Shown here: in pieces, positions 32,595 to 45,978 of the stretch
How the letters are laid out: the number at the start of each line of letters is the position of its first letter
How positions within the stretch are numbered: the first letter of the stretch is position 1
Assembly (NCBI GenBank): GCA_963675135.1
Contig: OY776129.1
Location: 70,153,348-70,217,347, forward strand
DNA from: Galeopsis tetrahit
Taxonomy: Eukaryota > Streptophyta > Magnoliopsida > Lamiales > Lamiaceae
Reading direction: 5' to 3'
DNA length: 64,000 nt
Program-made: the position numbers and the translations under genes
The notes under the pieces: generated by a model
What the model was told of the DNA's origin: nothing
What the model saw: only the letters and a program-made list of their open reading frames with translations
Database searches by the model: none

Positions 32595-35500
32595 GGTCGA
32601 CTTGACTTGTATAAGAAGGGTGGCTCAATAGGAGAAACCCGGTACATAGACAGTGGTTATTCGCACCACATGACTGGTACCAAGGCTCTCTTATCAAGTT
32701 ACCATGAGTAGGAAGGACCAAAAGTGATATTTGGTGATAGCTCCACTGCTGTCACTAAAGGATTTGGTTACATCCGGAATGGAGACGTAGAGATCCAAGA
32801 TGTCTCATATGTTGAAGGTTTGAAATACAATTTGCTCTCTGTTTCACAGTTTTGTGATCGTGGATACAAGGTGCAGTTCAAGAGCCGCAAATGTGAAATC
32901 ATTGACAAAAGGACACACACAGTCCTACTAGTCGGCGTAAGACAAGGTAGTGTGTACATAGTGAACTGGAACAGTTGTCCGAGGGACACCTGTCTACTTA
33001 CTAAGAATCCTAAAGAACTTGGATGGCTCTGGCATAGACGCCTCTGTCATCTAAACTTTAAAGTTCTTAATAAGATAGCCAGAGATTACCTTGTGGAAGG
33101 TATTCCCAATGAAGTTTACTACAAGTCACATGTATGCACAGCTTGTCAACAGGGTAAACAGGTTAAAGGTTCTTTTAAGTCAATTCCTACTCTTTCAACT
33201 AGTAGAGTCCTAGAACTCCTACATATGGATCTTCATGGTCCAATAACTCCTCCAACCTTGAATGGTAGAAGGTACACACTTGTTGTTGTAGACGACTATT
33301 CTAAGTTTACTTGGGTAGTCTTCCTACACAAGAAGAGTGATACACAAACACTTCTACCTGATCTGTTGAAGAAGTTACAAGTTGAAAAGAACCAGTCTAT
33401 TGTCAAGATTCGTAGTGACAAGGGAACTGAGTTCATTAATTGCTATATCAAAGATTTTTGTACTAAACGTGGTATCCAGCATCTTACTAGTGCAGCCAGG
33501 ACACCACAACAGAACGGTGTAGCAGAAAGAAGGAATTGAACTCTCAAAGAAGCCTGTAGGACCATGCTAGCTGAGTTCAATACTCCTCAAAAGTTTTGGG
33601 CTGAAGCTATCAACACTGCATGCCACTCACAGAACAGAAGCGCGATCAACAAAGTTCTAAGCAAGACACCTTATGAGGTTTGGAAAGGTAGAAAACCCAG
33701 AGTTTCATACTTTCATATATTTGGTTGTAAGTGTTTCATTCACAACAATGGAAAGAGCAAGTTGAATGCTTTCGATGCTAAAGAAGACGAGGGGATATTC
33801 TTAGGATACTCCTCGACTAGCAAGGCATTTAGAGTATTCAACCACTCAACTTTTTGTGTGGAAGAAACACCACATGTGGTTTTCGATGAATCTCGACAGG
33901 ACTTGTCTACCGACAAGATCAGTGAGAAAGTAACTGATCTAACGATCGAATCTGACAAAGACTCAGAGGTATATGAATCCGTTCAAGCCTACAACCCATT
34001 CTTAAAAGCTCTCGAGTCTGATGACGTCGAGAAGGTAAGTGCTCAAGGTAAGTCTTCTAGACCAGCTGACATGCCTGCCCTAGTTGACTCTACTACTCCT
34101 GTGAAAATTGATGATACAAATGATGTTGACATGCATGATGTTGTACATGATATATATGATGATAGTGTTCCTGTTAAGAATAGAAAAACATGGAAATCTG
34201 CGCATGACACTGAAAATATCATTGGTGACTCTACTATTGGTGTAAAGACTAGACGACAACTCTTTGAGTCGCAAGAACAACCTAGTCCAACTATGTTTTG
34301 CTGGTGTTGTTTCCTCTCTGCTATTGAGCCTACCACTGTTAAAGAGGCATTGGCTGATAGTAATTGGATCATAGCTATGCAAGACGAGTTGAACCAGTTT
34401 GTTCGAAACGACGTCTGGGAACTTGTCGATAGGCCGGAACATCATAATGTAGTTGGCACTCGATGGATTTTCAAGAATAAGAAAGATGAGAATGATTTAG
34501 TCGTTAGAAATAAGGCTAGACTAGTCGCCCAAGGCTACTCACAAGCCGAAGGCATAGACTATGATGAAACATATGCGCCTGTTGCTAGACTAGAAGTCAT
34601 TCGATTATTTCTTGCATATGCTGCTCATATGAAGTTTACTGTATATCAAATGGATGTTAAAAGTGCATTTATTAACGGTATTCTTGCGGAAGAAGTGTAT
34701 GTTGAACAACCTCCAGGTTTCGAAGTCAAAGGCAACCAGGTGTACAAATTAAAGAAGGCCTTATACGGACTAAAGTAAGCTCCAAGAGCATGGTATGACA
34801 CTCTCTCTCTCTCTTTCTTTTAGAAAATGGTTTTACTAAGGGCAAGGTCGATAGAACTTTGTTCAGAAGATAAGAAGGGAAGGACATTTTACTCGTCCAA
34901 ATTTACGTAGATGACATCATTTTTGGGTCACCTAACAAAAAGCTGAGTGAAAGTTTTTCAACACTCATGCAAAGTAAATTTGAGATGTCAATGATGGGTG
35001 AAATGAACTACTTTCTTGGTCTTCAAGTAAAACAAACCCCAGAAGGTATTTTCATAAATCAGGCAAAGTACACTAGAAACCTTCTAGACAAGTACGGGAT
35101 TAAGACTTGTAAGTCTACTGGCGTACCAATGCAACCAACCTACAGAATGGATCCAGATGAGAACGGTAAATGTGCTGATCAATCTTATTACCGTGGATTA
35201 ATTGGTTCCTTACTGTACCTAACTGCTAGTAGACCAGACATTGCATTCTCTGTTGGTGTTTGTGCTCGTTTCCAAGCCAATCCAAAGGAAAGTCACATGG
35301 AAACCACCAAAAGGATCTTGAAATATTTGAAAGGGAACATCAATCGTGGTATATGGTATCCCTCAAATGATGATCTATCCTTAAGTGGCTACTCAGACTC
35401 AGACTCAGACTTTGGAGGCTGTAGAATAGATAGGAAATCTACTTCTGGTTCTTGTCAATTTCTAGGCACAAAACTTATATCTTGGTTTTCTAAAAAGCAG

Positions 35501-35866
35501 ACTAGTGTTGTTACTTCTACTACCGAAGCCGAGTACATGGCTGCTGGAAGTTGTTGTAGTCAACTACTCTGGCTCATACAACAGCTTCGAGATTACAACA
35601 TACATGAATCGAATGTTTCTATTTTCTGTGATAGTAATAGTGCAATTGCAATTACACAAAATCCTGTTTTGCACACACTTTGTAAGCATGTTGATGTGAA
35701 GCATCATTTCATACGTGATCATGTAGAAAAGAAGGATATTCGCATGGAAAAGATTCATACTGATTTTCAAAGAGCTGATATTTTTACAAAACCATTAGCT
35801 GAAGCACGTTTTCGTGAGTTATGCATTAGTCTAGGGCTAATTGATTTAGACCCTACTTGCCAATAG
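32595..35866 (+). pseudogene. pol: pol of A1, inactivated
   Basis: Full-length relative to A0 pol but broken: TAG 32709-32711 (shared with A2), protease SGC to SGY, TGA 33537-33539 in the integrase (CGA in A2), TAA 34776-34778 in RT (CAA in A2), a 2-nt CT-repeat expansion at about 34803-34824 causing a frameshift and TAG (shared with A2), and TAA 34871-34873. It also has a 6-nt in-frame duplication (extra Ser-Asp) near 35400 in RNase H. Its stop TAG overlaps the first base of the C1 target duplication GTTAT (35866-35870). Confidence 0.93.
34803..34824 (+). repeat. CT microsatellite in RT of A1
   Basis: A run of CT units coding Thr-Leu-Ser-Leu-Ser. It is 2 nt longer than in A0 and the same length in A2 (about 56808-56829), so the slip happened before the tandem duplication. 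Confidence 0.8.
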
Positions 35867-35870
35867 TTAT

Positions 35871-36870
35871 TGAAAGTGTGTGTGGATGGTATAGTAGTGT
35901 TTAAGTGAAAAACAGAACGATGTTACACTCAATGTTAGAACACTCAATGTAACACTGACTCGATTACAGAATATCAGAATACGAATAGCGGAAGACTTTA
36001 AAGAATGAAAACACAAAGACAAAAAATTAACTTTTTAACATAGATTTTAATTTAAAATCTATGTGAGCCTCATGGCGAAACTTTCACTAATCAATGAGTG
36101 AATACAAATGTTGTGTGAACAAATATTCACAACGGAAATAAGACTCGATAAAGTATCTAGTCTAAAGACGGCTTAAGTGTAAAAATTACACTACCAAAAA
36201 CTAATCTAACTCTATGATCTCTCTATCAAAGAAGTATAGAAAAGTCTATGTTGTACAGGAAGTTTGGACTCTTCGGCACAACGACATGAACATGCTAATG
36301 ACAATTAATTCCTAACAGGATGAACACTAGTTTAGGACTTAAAGAATAGCACTTCGTGAAATATGTGACTCTCGGATCTGATTTGTATATCTTCATGGCA
36401 AACGAGAATCTAATGAAGAAGTTATAATAACCAATATAACGTCTAAGTAGGTAGAACTCTCACATAGACATTATACGATTATTACTAATTCTCCATGCTG
36501 AATAATGAAGACTAGCTTCCTTGAGTATTTATAGAGGTAAAAACGAATTCTAGAAGTTTCATAATCCATATCCTATTTTTTAGGATCTCGTCCCTTCTTT
36601 TTAGCCCACTCTTCATTCCAATGAATTCTAGCACCTTCCAGCCAATTTTGGACGTTTTCAAAGGCAACCGCATGATCTACATACTTCTGCAAGCTTCCAG
36701 ATCCTTCCAGTCTGGAACTGTGTAGAATGTTCTAGATCTTCAACCTGCGATGTTACAACATCCAAAGCAGCATTAGCTAGAAAACAGAATTTGGACTTAG
36801 GAAAAATAAGAAAGGTCGAATTAAGATGTTGTTATGAATGTTAAGACATTTAAGAGTAACAACATCTACA
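35871..36870 (-). repeat. 3' LTR of C1
   Basis: Reads TGTAGATGTTGTTACTC ... CACACACTTTCA on the minus strand. The TATA box is TATAAATA (36526-36533). It begins with a perfect 11-bp inverted repeat AGATGTTGTTA / TAACAACATCT (36824-36834 and 36857-36867). Confidence 0.93.
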
Positions 36871-36884
36871 ATCTCCCCCAATTT
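36871..36884 (-). promoter_or_regulatory. 3' polypurine tract of C1
   Basis: AAATTGGGGGAGAT on the minus strand, next to the LTR. The arms AATTTGACCTTTC (36880-36892) and GAAAGGTCGAATT (36810-36822) pair at 12 of 13 positions around it. Confidence 0.85.
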
Positions 36885-36892
36885 GACCTTTC

Positions 36893-38460
36893 GACTACAA
36901 CACACCTGATGCACATATATTTCTATATATACTCAGTATTATGTACATGCTAGAGTATTACCATCATATCCATGTACTAGTCAAGTCAACACCTGTTGTT
37001 GCTTCCGGATCAAAGTAAGAAAGACCAAGAATGATTTCACATAGTCCGTGCCATAAGAGCAATGTGATCTCACTCAAAACAACAATAAGTATAAACAATA
37101 TACTTATCTGAACAACATATAAACTTACAAAAATCATAAGTTAAATCAGGGCATATATGAATATGTACTAAACCAACCTAAGACTTATGTATGACTGAAT
37201 AAAATAAAATCAGAGCAATAATGAAGAAAAAAAAAAATAGAGCAAAGACTAAAAATAAAAAACAGAGCAAAACATGTGAAAAACAACAATATCTAACAAA
37301 GACTTAAACAATAAGCAGTAAGCAACTCAGAATTAAAAAGAAGTGTACTTCTAAATTATATTATCATCAAAGCAAACAATTTAAGCAGTAAGCAGTAAGC
37401 ACATGATAATTAAAGAGAGGTGTACTTCTATATTATCCTCAAAGCAAACAATTTAAGCAAATTGAATAATAAGGCAAGTTAGAAAAACAAAACAGAAAAC
37501 AACTAACATAAACATAAACAACATGCAGTAAGCAACTGATAATAAGTATGAAAACAATTTAAGCATAAAGCAGTAAACTATTATTATCAATGCAAACAAA
37601 TTAAGCAAGTTGAATAAAAGACAACCTATCAACTAGGAAGTAAAAAACAGAATCTGTAAATCAACTTAAACACAGAATAAATGAATAAGATCAAGGGAAG
37701 TATAAAAAAGGCATAAATGCTTAAGAAACTAAACAAGTGATATATATTGTTGTACCAACAGCTGCAGCATCATGTTCCTGCACATAATCACTTATAATGT
37801 TCAGCCCTCCCCCTGTCTTGTATCAACCTGTTCAATTGTTACCATAACCTGTTTAGATGTCATAAAGAACATCCATATACGTTCATCAGCATCAACAAAC
37901 TGAACCTCCTCCTCTTCAACAACAGTGCACGTTGTAGCAAAGTGAACTACAACATCTAGTTCAGCAGTCTCTTCATCAATAGCATCAGGTACACAATCAG
38001 CTTCTGGTACATTTTCATGGAGCTCTTCACTTCGAATCCCAGAAGGTGATGGTGTTTCTCCCCCTGTGGTAGTAGAAAGCGTCTATAACCACTGGACTTT
38101 AAGGAACTGAAGGCCATCAATAGAGTCCTGTAAACGTTTCAGTGGAAGGAAAATAAAAGATCTGGAAACAGACTATTTTAACCAATGTGACCACCAATGC
38201 GTTTCACATTCGGTGTAACATTTCTCTGTTCAGGTCTTACTGGAGCTGGTCTAGCTGGAATAAGAGCATCTATGTGATCAGAACCATCTGAATTGTGTAA
38301 CAAATCAAATCAACAATCCTTTCACCAAGTAACAGAGCAGGTGAGATAGATATCAAGGGTACCTTGCCTCTAAGAACCTCAGTTTCCTTAGGTTTAAAAT
38401 TTCATGCCTCTTGAGGTATGAACATATCAGCAAATGGTAAGGTAAAATCCCTTTATAATA
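36893..38460 (-). other. 3' non-coding region of C1
   Basis: AT-rich, with many stops on both strands. At about 37340-37625 there is a degenerate repeat of about 72-78 bp containing GTGTACTTCTA and AAAGCAAACAATTTAAGCA. Nothing else is recognisable; part of it (37800-38450) could be a decayed ORF3 tail. Confidence 0.55.
37340..37625. repeat. degenerate 72-78-bp tandem repeat in C1
   Basis: Three to four imperfect units sharing AAAGCAAACAATTTAAGCA and AGCAGTAAGCA, upstream of the C1 polypurine tract. Confidence 0.6.
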
Positions 38461-38464
38461 AATA

Positions 38465-39730
38465 TCACAATAAATTGCATGTGGTGAAAATAATTAAATC
38501 CAGATTGAAATTCTTCAACACAATCATCTTATACAACAATATATCTTGATCCTTAATCACCTTAGTGGAATTTGTATAGGGTAACCAATTGTAGACAATC
38601 AATTTATGGAATACAGAGTATAGAGATGTGAGATCTTTAACAAGCATAACATTTTTCCACCTAGTTAATCTACCCCCAGTTATAGAAGTAGCAACCAAGT
38701 TTTAAATCAAGTGCATATTAATCAATCACAGGCTCTATATCTAAGAAGTCATCAATCAATTTCGGAGTAAATGAAACTGATCTCCCCCTAAATTGTACAT
38801 TCCCAAATCATTTAGATCTACGTCTACCCGTACTCTTCCTAAGACAAGCATAAAGTACATATACACAACCAAATACAAAAGTATCACTCAAAGTTACAGT
38901 TTTCAATAATTTCCTTTCAATAAAAATTGTATCAAACCTTTACTCTCAAACTCAGCAATGTTAATTCTCTTTTCCATTAACAACTTTCGTCAAGATAACT
39001 TAGTGATTTTAGCAACTAACCTATCAATCTAAGAATTATTATCAGGATCAGAATTACCTCCTTCAGAATTTGTTTCCTCGGCTGATTCAGAGTATTTACT
39101 ACTGCTCTTCTCAGAATCATCACTTCTACTGTCATCAGGGTCTGGTGTTGCGGCACTTGCTTCAGCATTTGATGCAGCATTCTTCCTCAGAGTCTTCTTA
39201 ATCTCATACACAATGGGATTATCTTCTGGATCAGAATTTTCAATTCCTTTGGGCAAGTCTCGTTCAGTAGCAACCATCTTTCCCTTTGGATCATACTTCA
39301 TTTTGACTCGTTTCTCAGTAACCACATTTTCTTCCTCCGATTAAGAAAAGAACTTAAATCGGTTCATCAGCAACACTACTTTGTTTCTTCTTTCTCCTCA
39401 ATGAGTTAGAGTAATCAACTCGTACACACACAGCTGAATTTCCTTCATTGAACAGGGATCCTCTTTCTCTTTTCTTTCTCAAAATTCCTCCAAAAAGCAA
39501 TCTATTCAGATTCATCAGTATTAAAAAGATAAGAGTTAGTTTCACCTGAGTTAGCATTTGCGTCAGTCTCCTTCATTTGAGCGTCCTCAAAATCGGATCT
39601 CTCAGCATTTGCAAACACATTCTGCTCAGCAACAGGAAAATCGTCAATTTCCTTTTCAATCTCCCCCATAGAGGAAGCACTCGAGGCAATTGCCTCTGTT
39701 TCAGTATTAGGACTTGGAAATTGGGGCTTT
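38465..39730 (-). pseudogene. ORF3-like remnant of C1
   Basis: Three short open pieces on the minus strand (39557-39354, 39325-39029, 38698-38465) lie between pol and the PPT, the ORF3 position. The middle piece is acidic and Ser-rich (SDDSEKSSSKYSESAEE). The last has WLPYTNSTKVIKDQDILLYK, which recalls the W-x-P-T-x-H ... LLY pattern of plant transposon-associated proteins. If right, C also carries a third ORF of the same broad class. Strongly decayed; boundaries uncertain. Confidence 0.5.
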
Positions 39731-40959
39731 TATGAGGTGAACGAACCAAGTGTAGTGGTGAATTTTTCGGATTTCAGTAGTGAGAAATGTCAAAGGGCAT
39801 ATTTCCAACAGTAAGAATAAGTAGATTCTCATAATATGAACAATTTTAGAATGGGTGTAACTGGAGTTGTTTGGGTAAGTGTTTCAGCTTTTCTTGTAGC
39901 AGTTGGTGAGTTTTGGTGTGAAACGGCCGTGAAAGCGAAACTATTAAGATTGGAGAGAGATGGAGATGACGGTTTCGTGGGAGTTTGAGTGTGGTGAGGT
40001 AGTTTCCTGTCATTTAAGCATCAAGAAATCGAAAAGATAATCACAATAATTGAGATAAACAAGGCTTTAGCAAATTATAAAACGCAATACTCAAATCACT
40101 CGAAAAAATGCAATGCTTAGTATATCATGCTATGAGAAGAATATAGCAGAGAATGCATAGTTGGAAGTAATACGTATAAAATAAGAACTAACTAGGGAAG
40201 ATTAATTCTAGAAGAAATTCGATAATAATCCATACACTTAGCCACAAAAATAAATCATGGGTAAGTAGTGGGTAAAATCATAATTAAATAATTAATTAAA
40301 TTAAGAACATTCCAGAATATTTAACATTTAAATGTGTATAACCTGAAAATAAACCAAAGACGTGGGTTAGTATAATCAGAATAAATTAAATAAATTTCCA
40401 CAAATAATCAAATAATTACAACTTATAAAAATATAATAGAATCATCTAATGCTATGCTCAAAACTGTTACATACACCTCAACACGGTTTTTACATGAATT
40501 TACTTCATTTGTGTTGCACCATTTTTTTCTTTTCTTTTCGTGTTGTAGCACCTAGTTCATATTGATCCATTTTTCTAGAAGAGTGCATCGTAGTAGCGAA
40601 CTCCGTGCCCCATAATTACTCAATGGATTATGAATATGTTGATGTATTTTATTAATCACCTTTTGAAAAGAAGGCATCGTAGTAGTCAACTCCGTGCTCC
40701 ATAGTTACTCAGTGATTAACTACATCTTTTAGTATGCTAACAACATTTTATTTATATGCATTTGAGAGGTGTAAGACATGTTTATTTTTGCACAACAAAT
40801 TTTAGATTCAAGAATATTTTACAAAGGAATTATTCAACGAAAATAGGAAATAAATTAAATCTATAACAACTATACAACCTTATGATGTTGTCCCAAATGC
40901 TACAACATTTGTAACACCATCCATCTAGGATTATTCAGATACTACACATACCAAGAGAT

Positions 40960-43753
40960 TTTCTCAAAGATAAGAATGTCTCAAGGTCAAAACCTTAGTA
41001 AATATATCATCATTATGATTTTCAGTAGGTACGTATTCCAACTTTACTATGTTCTTCTCCACTAAATCTCTCATAAAATAATTTCTAATGCAAATGTGTT
41101 TAGTGAGTGAGTGTTGTACTGAACTTTTTAGAAATGTTTATGCACTCATATTATCACAGAAAATTGTAAGGATATCAATTTCAATTTCATAAGTCATGAA
41201 ACATCTTGCTTAACCACAAGATTGTTTCCCATGTAGAAACATCCTCTACTCTTACTCTTTATGTCGTCTATATCTCATGCTCAATCTGTATCACTGTATC
41301 CAATCAAAGTGTTGTTGGTGTCCTTAGTATACCAAATCCCAAGTTCACTTGTACCTGCATCATACTTGATAATTCTTTTCAAAACATTCAGGTGAGATTC
41401 CTTTGGATAATATTGGTAACTAGCACAAACAAAAACACTGTACATTATATCTGGTCTAATAGAGGTTAGATAAAGTAAAACTTCTTATCATAGATCTATA
41501 CAATGTTGGATCAACATCCTTTCCAGCATTGTCTTTGCAAAGTTTCAAAGTAGATCTCATAGAAGTTTTCATTACATTTTAACTTTCAAAATCAAACCTT
41601 TTAACCAAGTTCTTAGCATACTTACCTTGAGAGAAGAATATACCATCTTTACATTGCTTGATTTGAAGACCTAGAAAAATAATTCAAGTCTCCAACCATA
41701 CTCATCTCAAATGTTGCAGTCATTGCTTTAACAAATTGGTTAACATTTTATCACAAATTAAACCAAACACAATGTCATCAACATATATTTGAGCAATAAG
41801 TAAATCTTCTCTAGTGTGCTTAATGAACAAAGTTATATCGGCTTCTCCTCTAACAAAACGATCAGGGTATTGTGGATTTTCAAATCCTTTTAAGTTGTTA
41901 AACATATGTTTTTTCATTCAAAATGTCATTTAGAAATGCAGCTTATACATCCATTTGATGAAGTTTAAATATCAATAAAACATGCAATTGCTAGCAATAA
42001 TCTAATAGATTCTATCCTAGCAACATGTGCAAAAGTTTCATCAAAATTAATAACCTCAACTTGAGTGTAGCCTTTGTGCAACTAAACTAGTTCATTCCTA
42101 AAAATAGTAACACTCTGCATTCACAACATTGCAAATAGAAGACATGCATATTGTTCTTACCACATCTACCTTATTTGATCTTACTTTTCCTCTTGTTTGC
42201 ACTTCAACTGTAGCATCACCTATGATCTGGTCAGATGGATGACTTTTATCAATTCTTGAAGAAGGATTCATTTTGGGAACATACTGATTGTTCTGTGAAA
42301 TTCCAGCTGACTGTTCTGTAAATGTTGCTCCAGATGTTGTAACATTAGTTGCAACATTTTCAGACTTTAGTGAATTCTCAAAATTGTCAGTCACTTTTGA
42401 TACATCTTCTTCATCTTTGTCATCTGTAAAACCTTTATCATCATCAAACACAATATTAACAGATTCTTGAACAGTGTTAGTCCTAAGGTTATAAACTCTA
42501 TAAGCTTTAATATTTCTAGGATAGCCTAAAAAGAAACCTTACACTTTTAGAATCAAACTTATGAAGTTGATCCATATCATTCAAAATATAACACATACAA
42601 CCAAATTCATGAAATATTTCACATTTGATTTTCTAATGTTCAAAATCTCATAAGGTGTTTGAATTGTGCCAGATCGAATATAAACTCAATTAATAATATG
42701 ACATGCAATATTCAATGCTTCAACCCAAAATCTCTTATCAAGACTTTTAGATGTAAGCATGACTCTTGCCAATTCTTGTAGAGTTATATTCTTTCTTACA
42801 GCAAATACATAAGACCAATTAAATCCAAGTGCAACAATTCGAAACATTGATGTGTAGAACAATGTGACATCATTTTATGCAACACTCTTACCTACTTACC
42901 TTTTTGGCATGGTCCACATACAGTGGTACTCTAAAACTTCAGTTTTGGTAATCCTTTAGCTGCATCTTATCTGATTAGTCTCTTCACTGATCTATAATGT
43001 GCATGTCCCAATTTTTGATGCAATAAGATATTTTCATCATTCTTTGACAAATTACACACATTTGTTCCAATAAGATAACAATTATCTACTGCCCTAGACA
43101 ATCTTCATCTTTATTAAGAACATAAACATGATTCTTTGTCAAATTTTACAAGCAAATTATCATCACAAAGTTGACTAATACTAATCAAATCAGCAAGTAA
43201 TCCATCAAAATGTAAAACATTTTTAAGCTTAGGAAAACCTTCAACATTTAAAGTTTATTTTGAAACCACCACCATATGTAATATCACCATTACCACCATT
43301 CAAGGTCATATAATCAGATAAGTAGTCAATTTGTCCTATCATATGTCTAGAACAACCACTATCAAAATACCATTGACCAAGTAAACATGCTTTCAAGGAA
43401 GTGTGAACATCATTACAAGTAACATCAGATTTCCATGCAGATTTTAGAAAATGTTTCATAGGATGTGATATCATTTTAGGTAACATTTTCTCATATCTCA
43501 AATCATCAAACATTTTTATGCAGTAAGGACAAATATGATCAATTTTCGAAAAATAATGACATACAAACTTTTTTTCAATGTTTTTGAATTTGTAAGAATC
43601 TGTTTGTGCAGATGTTACAACAGATGTTCTAACATTTGCCTTCACAAATTTCACAGCATTTTCAAAATTCTTAGAAATAGAAGCAGTTTCACTATCATAA
43701 CGTATACCACAATTATCAGATTTACCAATAGCTATAACATATATCAGAAGCAC
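40960..43753 (-). pseudogene. pol: pol (and gag end) of C1, degenerate
   Basis: From right to left: a CHYF...CPYC finger-like piece and the protease signature WYFDSGCSRHM (about 43350-43380), integrase fragments (about 42480-43250), an acidic linker (42098-42451), RT with IYVDDIVFG (about 41770-41800), and an RNase H end with RDLVEKNIVKLEYVPTE and DDIFTK (about 40990-41110). Many stops and frameshifts. The domain order confirms copia and the minus orientation. Confidence 0.85.
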
Positions 43754-44982
43754 TCATAGAAAATTTTATGAAACTTAAAGTAGAGGTGATCAATTTCTCC
43801 TTCAATTTACAAACTTCAAAAATCTCTTCTGGAATGTATGACTTCTAGCTTAGTAATTGTTCCTTTCAAATTCTCATTCTCAAAGAATTCAGAGTGAGTT
43901 TCTGAGAGTTACAATTATCTAACAACTTTTGGTATTTAGAATCATCAATCCTTATGCCTGCATCATCAACAAACCCATTAAAACAGTTCAAATCTGGGTG
44001 ACTCTGTTTTGATGTTACCATAAATGTTATGACATTAGGTGCAACATCAGAATCTGTATCATCCAGATTATCATAAAAAAAAAATCATCATAATCAATCT
44101 TGGTATGAAAAGAGAATTCAACATCTTTTGATTCATCAAATTCATCATCTGATTCATCATTTACGGTAGTACTAAAATTCAATTTTTGCTTAAGTCTAAT
44201 ATTGGCACATTAATTTTCATAATGACCATATTCAAAACATGCATTGAACTGATTTTCTATATTAAAGATCAGTCTTGTTTTACTTAACACGCATTGTGTT
44301 CAGTTTATTTTTAGTGAGTTTCTGAGAGTTACAATTATCTAACAACTTTTGGTATTTAGAATCATCAATCCTTATGCCTGCATCATCAACAAACCCATTA
44401 AAACAGTTCAAATCTGGGTGACTCTGTTTTGATGTTACCATAAATGTTATGACATTAGGTGCAACATCAGAATCTGTATCATCCAGATTATCATAAAAAA
44501 AAAATCATCATAATCAATCTTGGTATGAAAAGAGAATTCAACATCTTTTGATTCATCAAATTCATCATCTGATTCATCATTTACGGTAGTACTAAAATTA
44601 AGTTTTTGCTTAAATCTAATATTGGCACATTAATTTTCATAATGACCATATTCAAAACATGCATTGAACTGATTTTCTATATTAAAGATCATACCTTTGT
44701 TTACCTTCACTTTTTGATAACCTTGGTTGAAATTGACTTTTCTTTCTTTCTGGTGGGGTGTTGATGTGTTGATATATTTGGATCTCGGGTACATCATAAC
44801 CTGTAAGTACAGTCCTCCAAGCACATTCATCTATCGACTTGATATACATGCACAACTTAGGCTTTAAATATGGATAATATGTTCGGGTGCCTAAGTGCAG
44901 TGGATATGTGATGTGTTTCCATTGCTATCATAAACTAAAACACACTTAAAATAAGGATCTAGACCTAGTGTCGTCAGGTATT
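43754..44982 (-). pseudogene. gag: gag of C1, degenerate
   Basis: Decayed gag between the PBS and pol. A damaged zinc knuckle (NACFEYGHYEN; the second Cys reads Tyr) is near 44640. The region contains a 420-bp tandem duplication at 43893-44691. No long ORF remains. Confidence 0.65.
43893..44691. repeat. tandem duplication (379 bp twice, 41-bp spacer) in C1 gag
   Basis: 43893-44271 and 44313-44691 are near-identical with period 420. The 41-bp spacer (44272-44312) is unrelated and contains AACAC-GCATT-GTGTT. C2 has only one unit at this place, so the duplication is private to C1. Confidence 0.92.
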
Positions 44983-44995
44983 GACTCTGATACCA
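44983..44995 (-). other. primer-binding site of C1
   Basis: TGGTATCAGAGTC on the minus strand, two bases from the 5' LTR: initiator tRNA-Met type. Confidence 0.88.
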
Positions 44996-44997
44996 AC

Positions 44998-45978
44998 TGA
45001 AAGTGTGTGTGGATGGTATAGTAGTGTTTAAGTGAAAAACAGAACGATGTTACACTCAATGTAACACTGACTCGATTACAGAATATCAGAATACGAATAG
45101 CGGAAGACTTTAAAGAATGAAAACACAAAGACAAAAAATTAACTTTTTAACATAGATTTTAATTTAAAATCTATGCGAGCCTCATGGCGAAACTTTCACT
45201 AATCAATGAGTGAATACAAATGTTGTGTGAACAAATATTCACAACGGAAATAAGACTCGATAAAGTATCTAGTCTAAAGACGGCTTAAGTGTAAAAATTA
45301 CACTACCAAAAACTAATCTAACTCTATGATCTCTCTATCAAAGAAGTATAGAAAAGTCTATGTTGTACAGGAAGTTTGGACTCTTCGGCACAACGACATG
45401 AACATGCTAATGACAATTAATTCCTAACAGGATGAACACTAGTTTAGGACTTAAAGAATAGCACTTCGTGAAATATGTGACTCTCGGATCTGATTTGTAT
45501 ATCTTCATGGCAAACGAGAATCTGATGAAGAAGTTATAATAACCAATATAACGTCTAAGTAGGTAGAACTCTCACATAGACATTATACGATTATTACTAA
45601 TTCTCCATGCTGAATAATGAAGACTTCCTTTAGTATTTATAGAGGTAAAAACGAATTCTAAAAGCTTCATAATCCATATCCTATTTTTTAGGAACTCATC
45701 CCTTCTTTTTAGCCCACTCTTCATTCCAATGAATTCTAGCACCTTCCAGCCAATTCTGGATGTTTTCAAAGGCAACCGCATGATCTACATACTTCTGCAA
45801 GCTTCCAGATCCTTCCAGTCTGGAACTATGTAGAATGTTCTAGATCTTCAACCTGCGATGTTACAACATCCAAAGCAGCATTAGCTAGAAAACAGAATTT
45901 GGACTTAGGAAAAATAAGAAATGTCGAATTAAGATGTTGTTATGAATGTTAAGACATTTAAGAGTAACAACATCTACA
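44998..45978 (-). repeat. 5' LTR of C1
   Basis: 981 bp. It is the same length as the C2 LTR (58855-59835) and nearly identical to it; relative to the C1 3' LTR it lacks a 15-nt duplication. Confidence 0.93.

Larger units (their letters stand above)
35871..45978 (-). mobile_element. C1: C-lineage copia element inserted in A1, degenerate
   Basis: A 10,108-bp element on the minus strand with TG...CA LTRs of 1000 and 981 bp, target duplication GTTAT (35866-35870 and 45979-45983), PBS, PPT and highly mutated gag, pol and an ORF3-like gene. The two LTRs differ by a 15-nt duplication and a 4-nt indel plus point changes, so it is older than A0. It inserted just after A1 pol. Confidence 0.93.

Noticed and set aside
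34043..34445. Antisense ORFs over pol (34043-34372, 34080-34445; also 56049-56451, 20559-20888)
   Set aside because: Mirror frames of the conserved pol linker/RT segment; they recur only because pol is repeated and have no family features.
36900..40950. Host coding gene in the AT-rich stretch of C1
   Set aside because: It lies between C1 pol and its PPT, inside one target duplication. The short ORFs show no exon pattern or recognisable host product.
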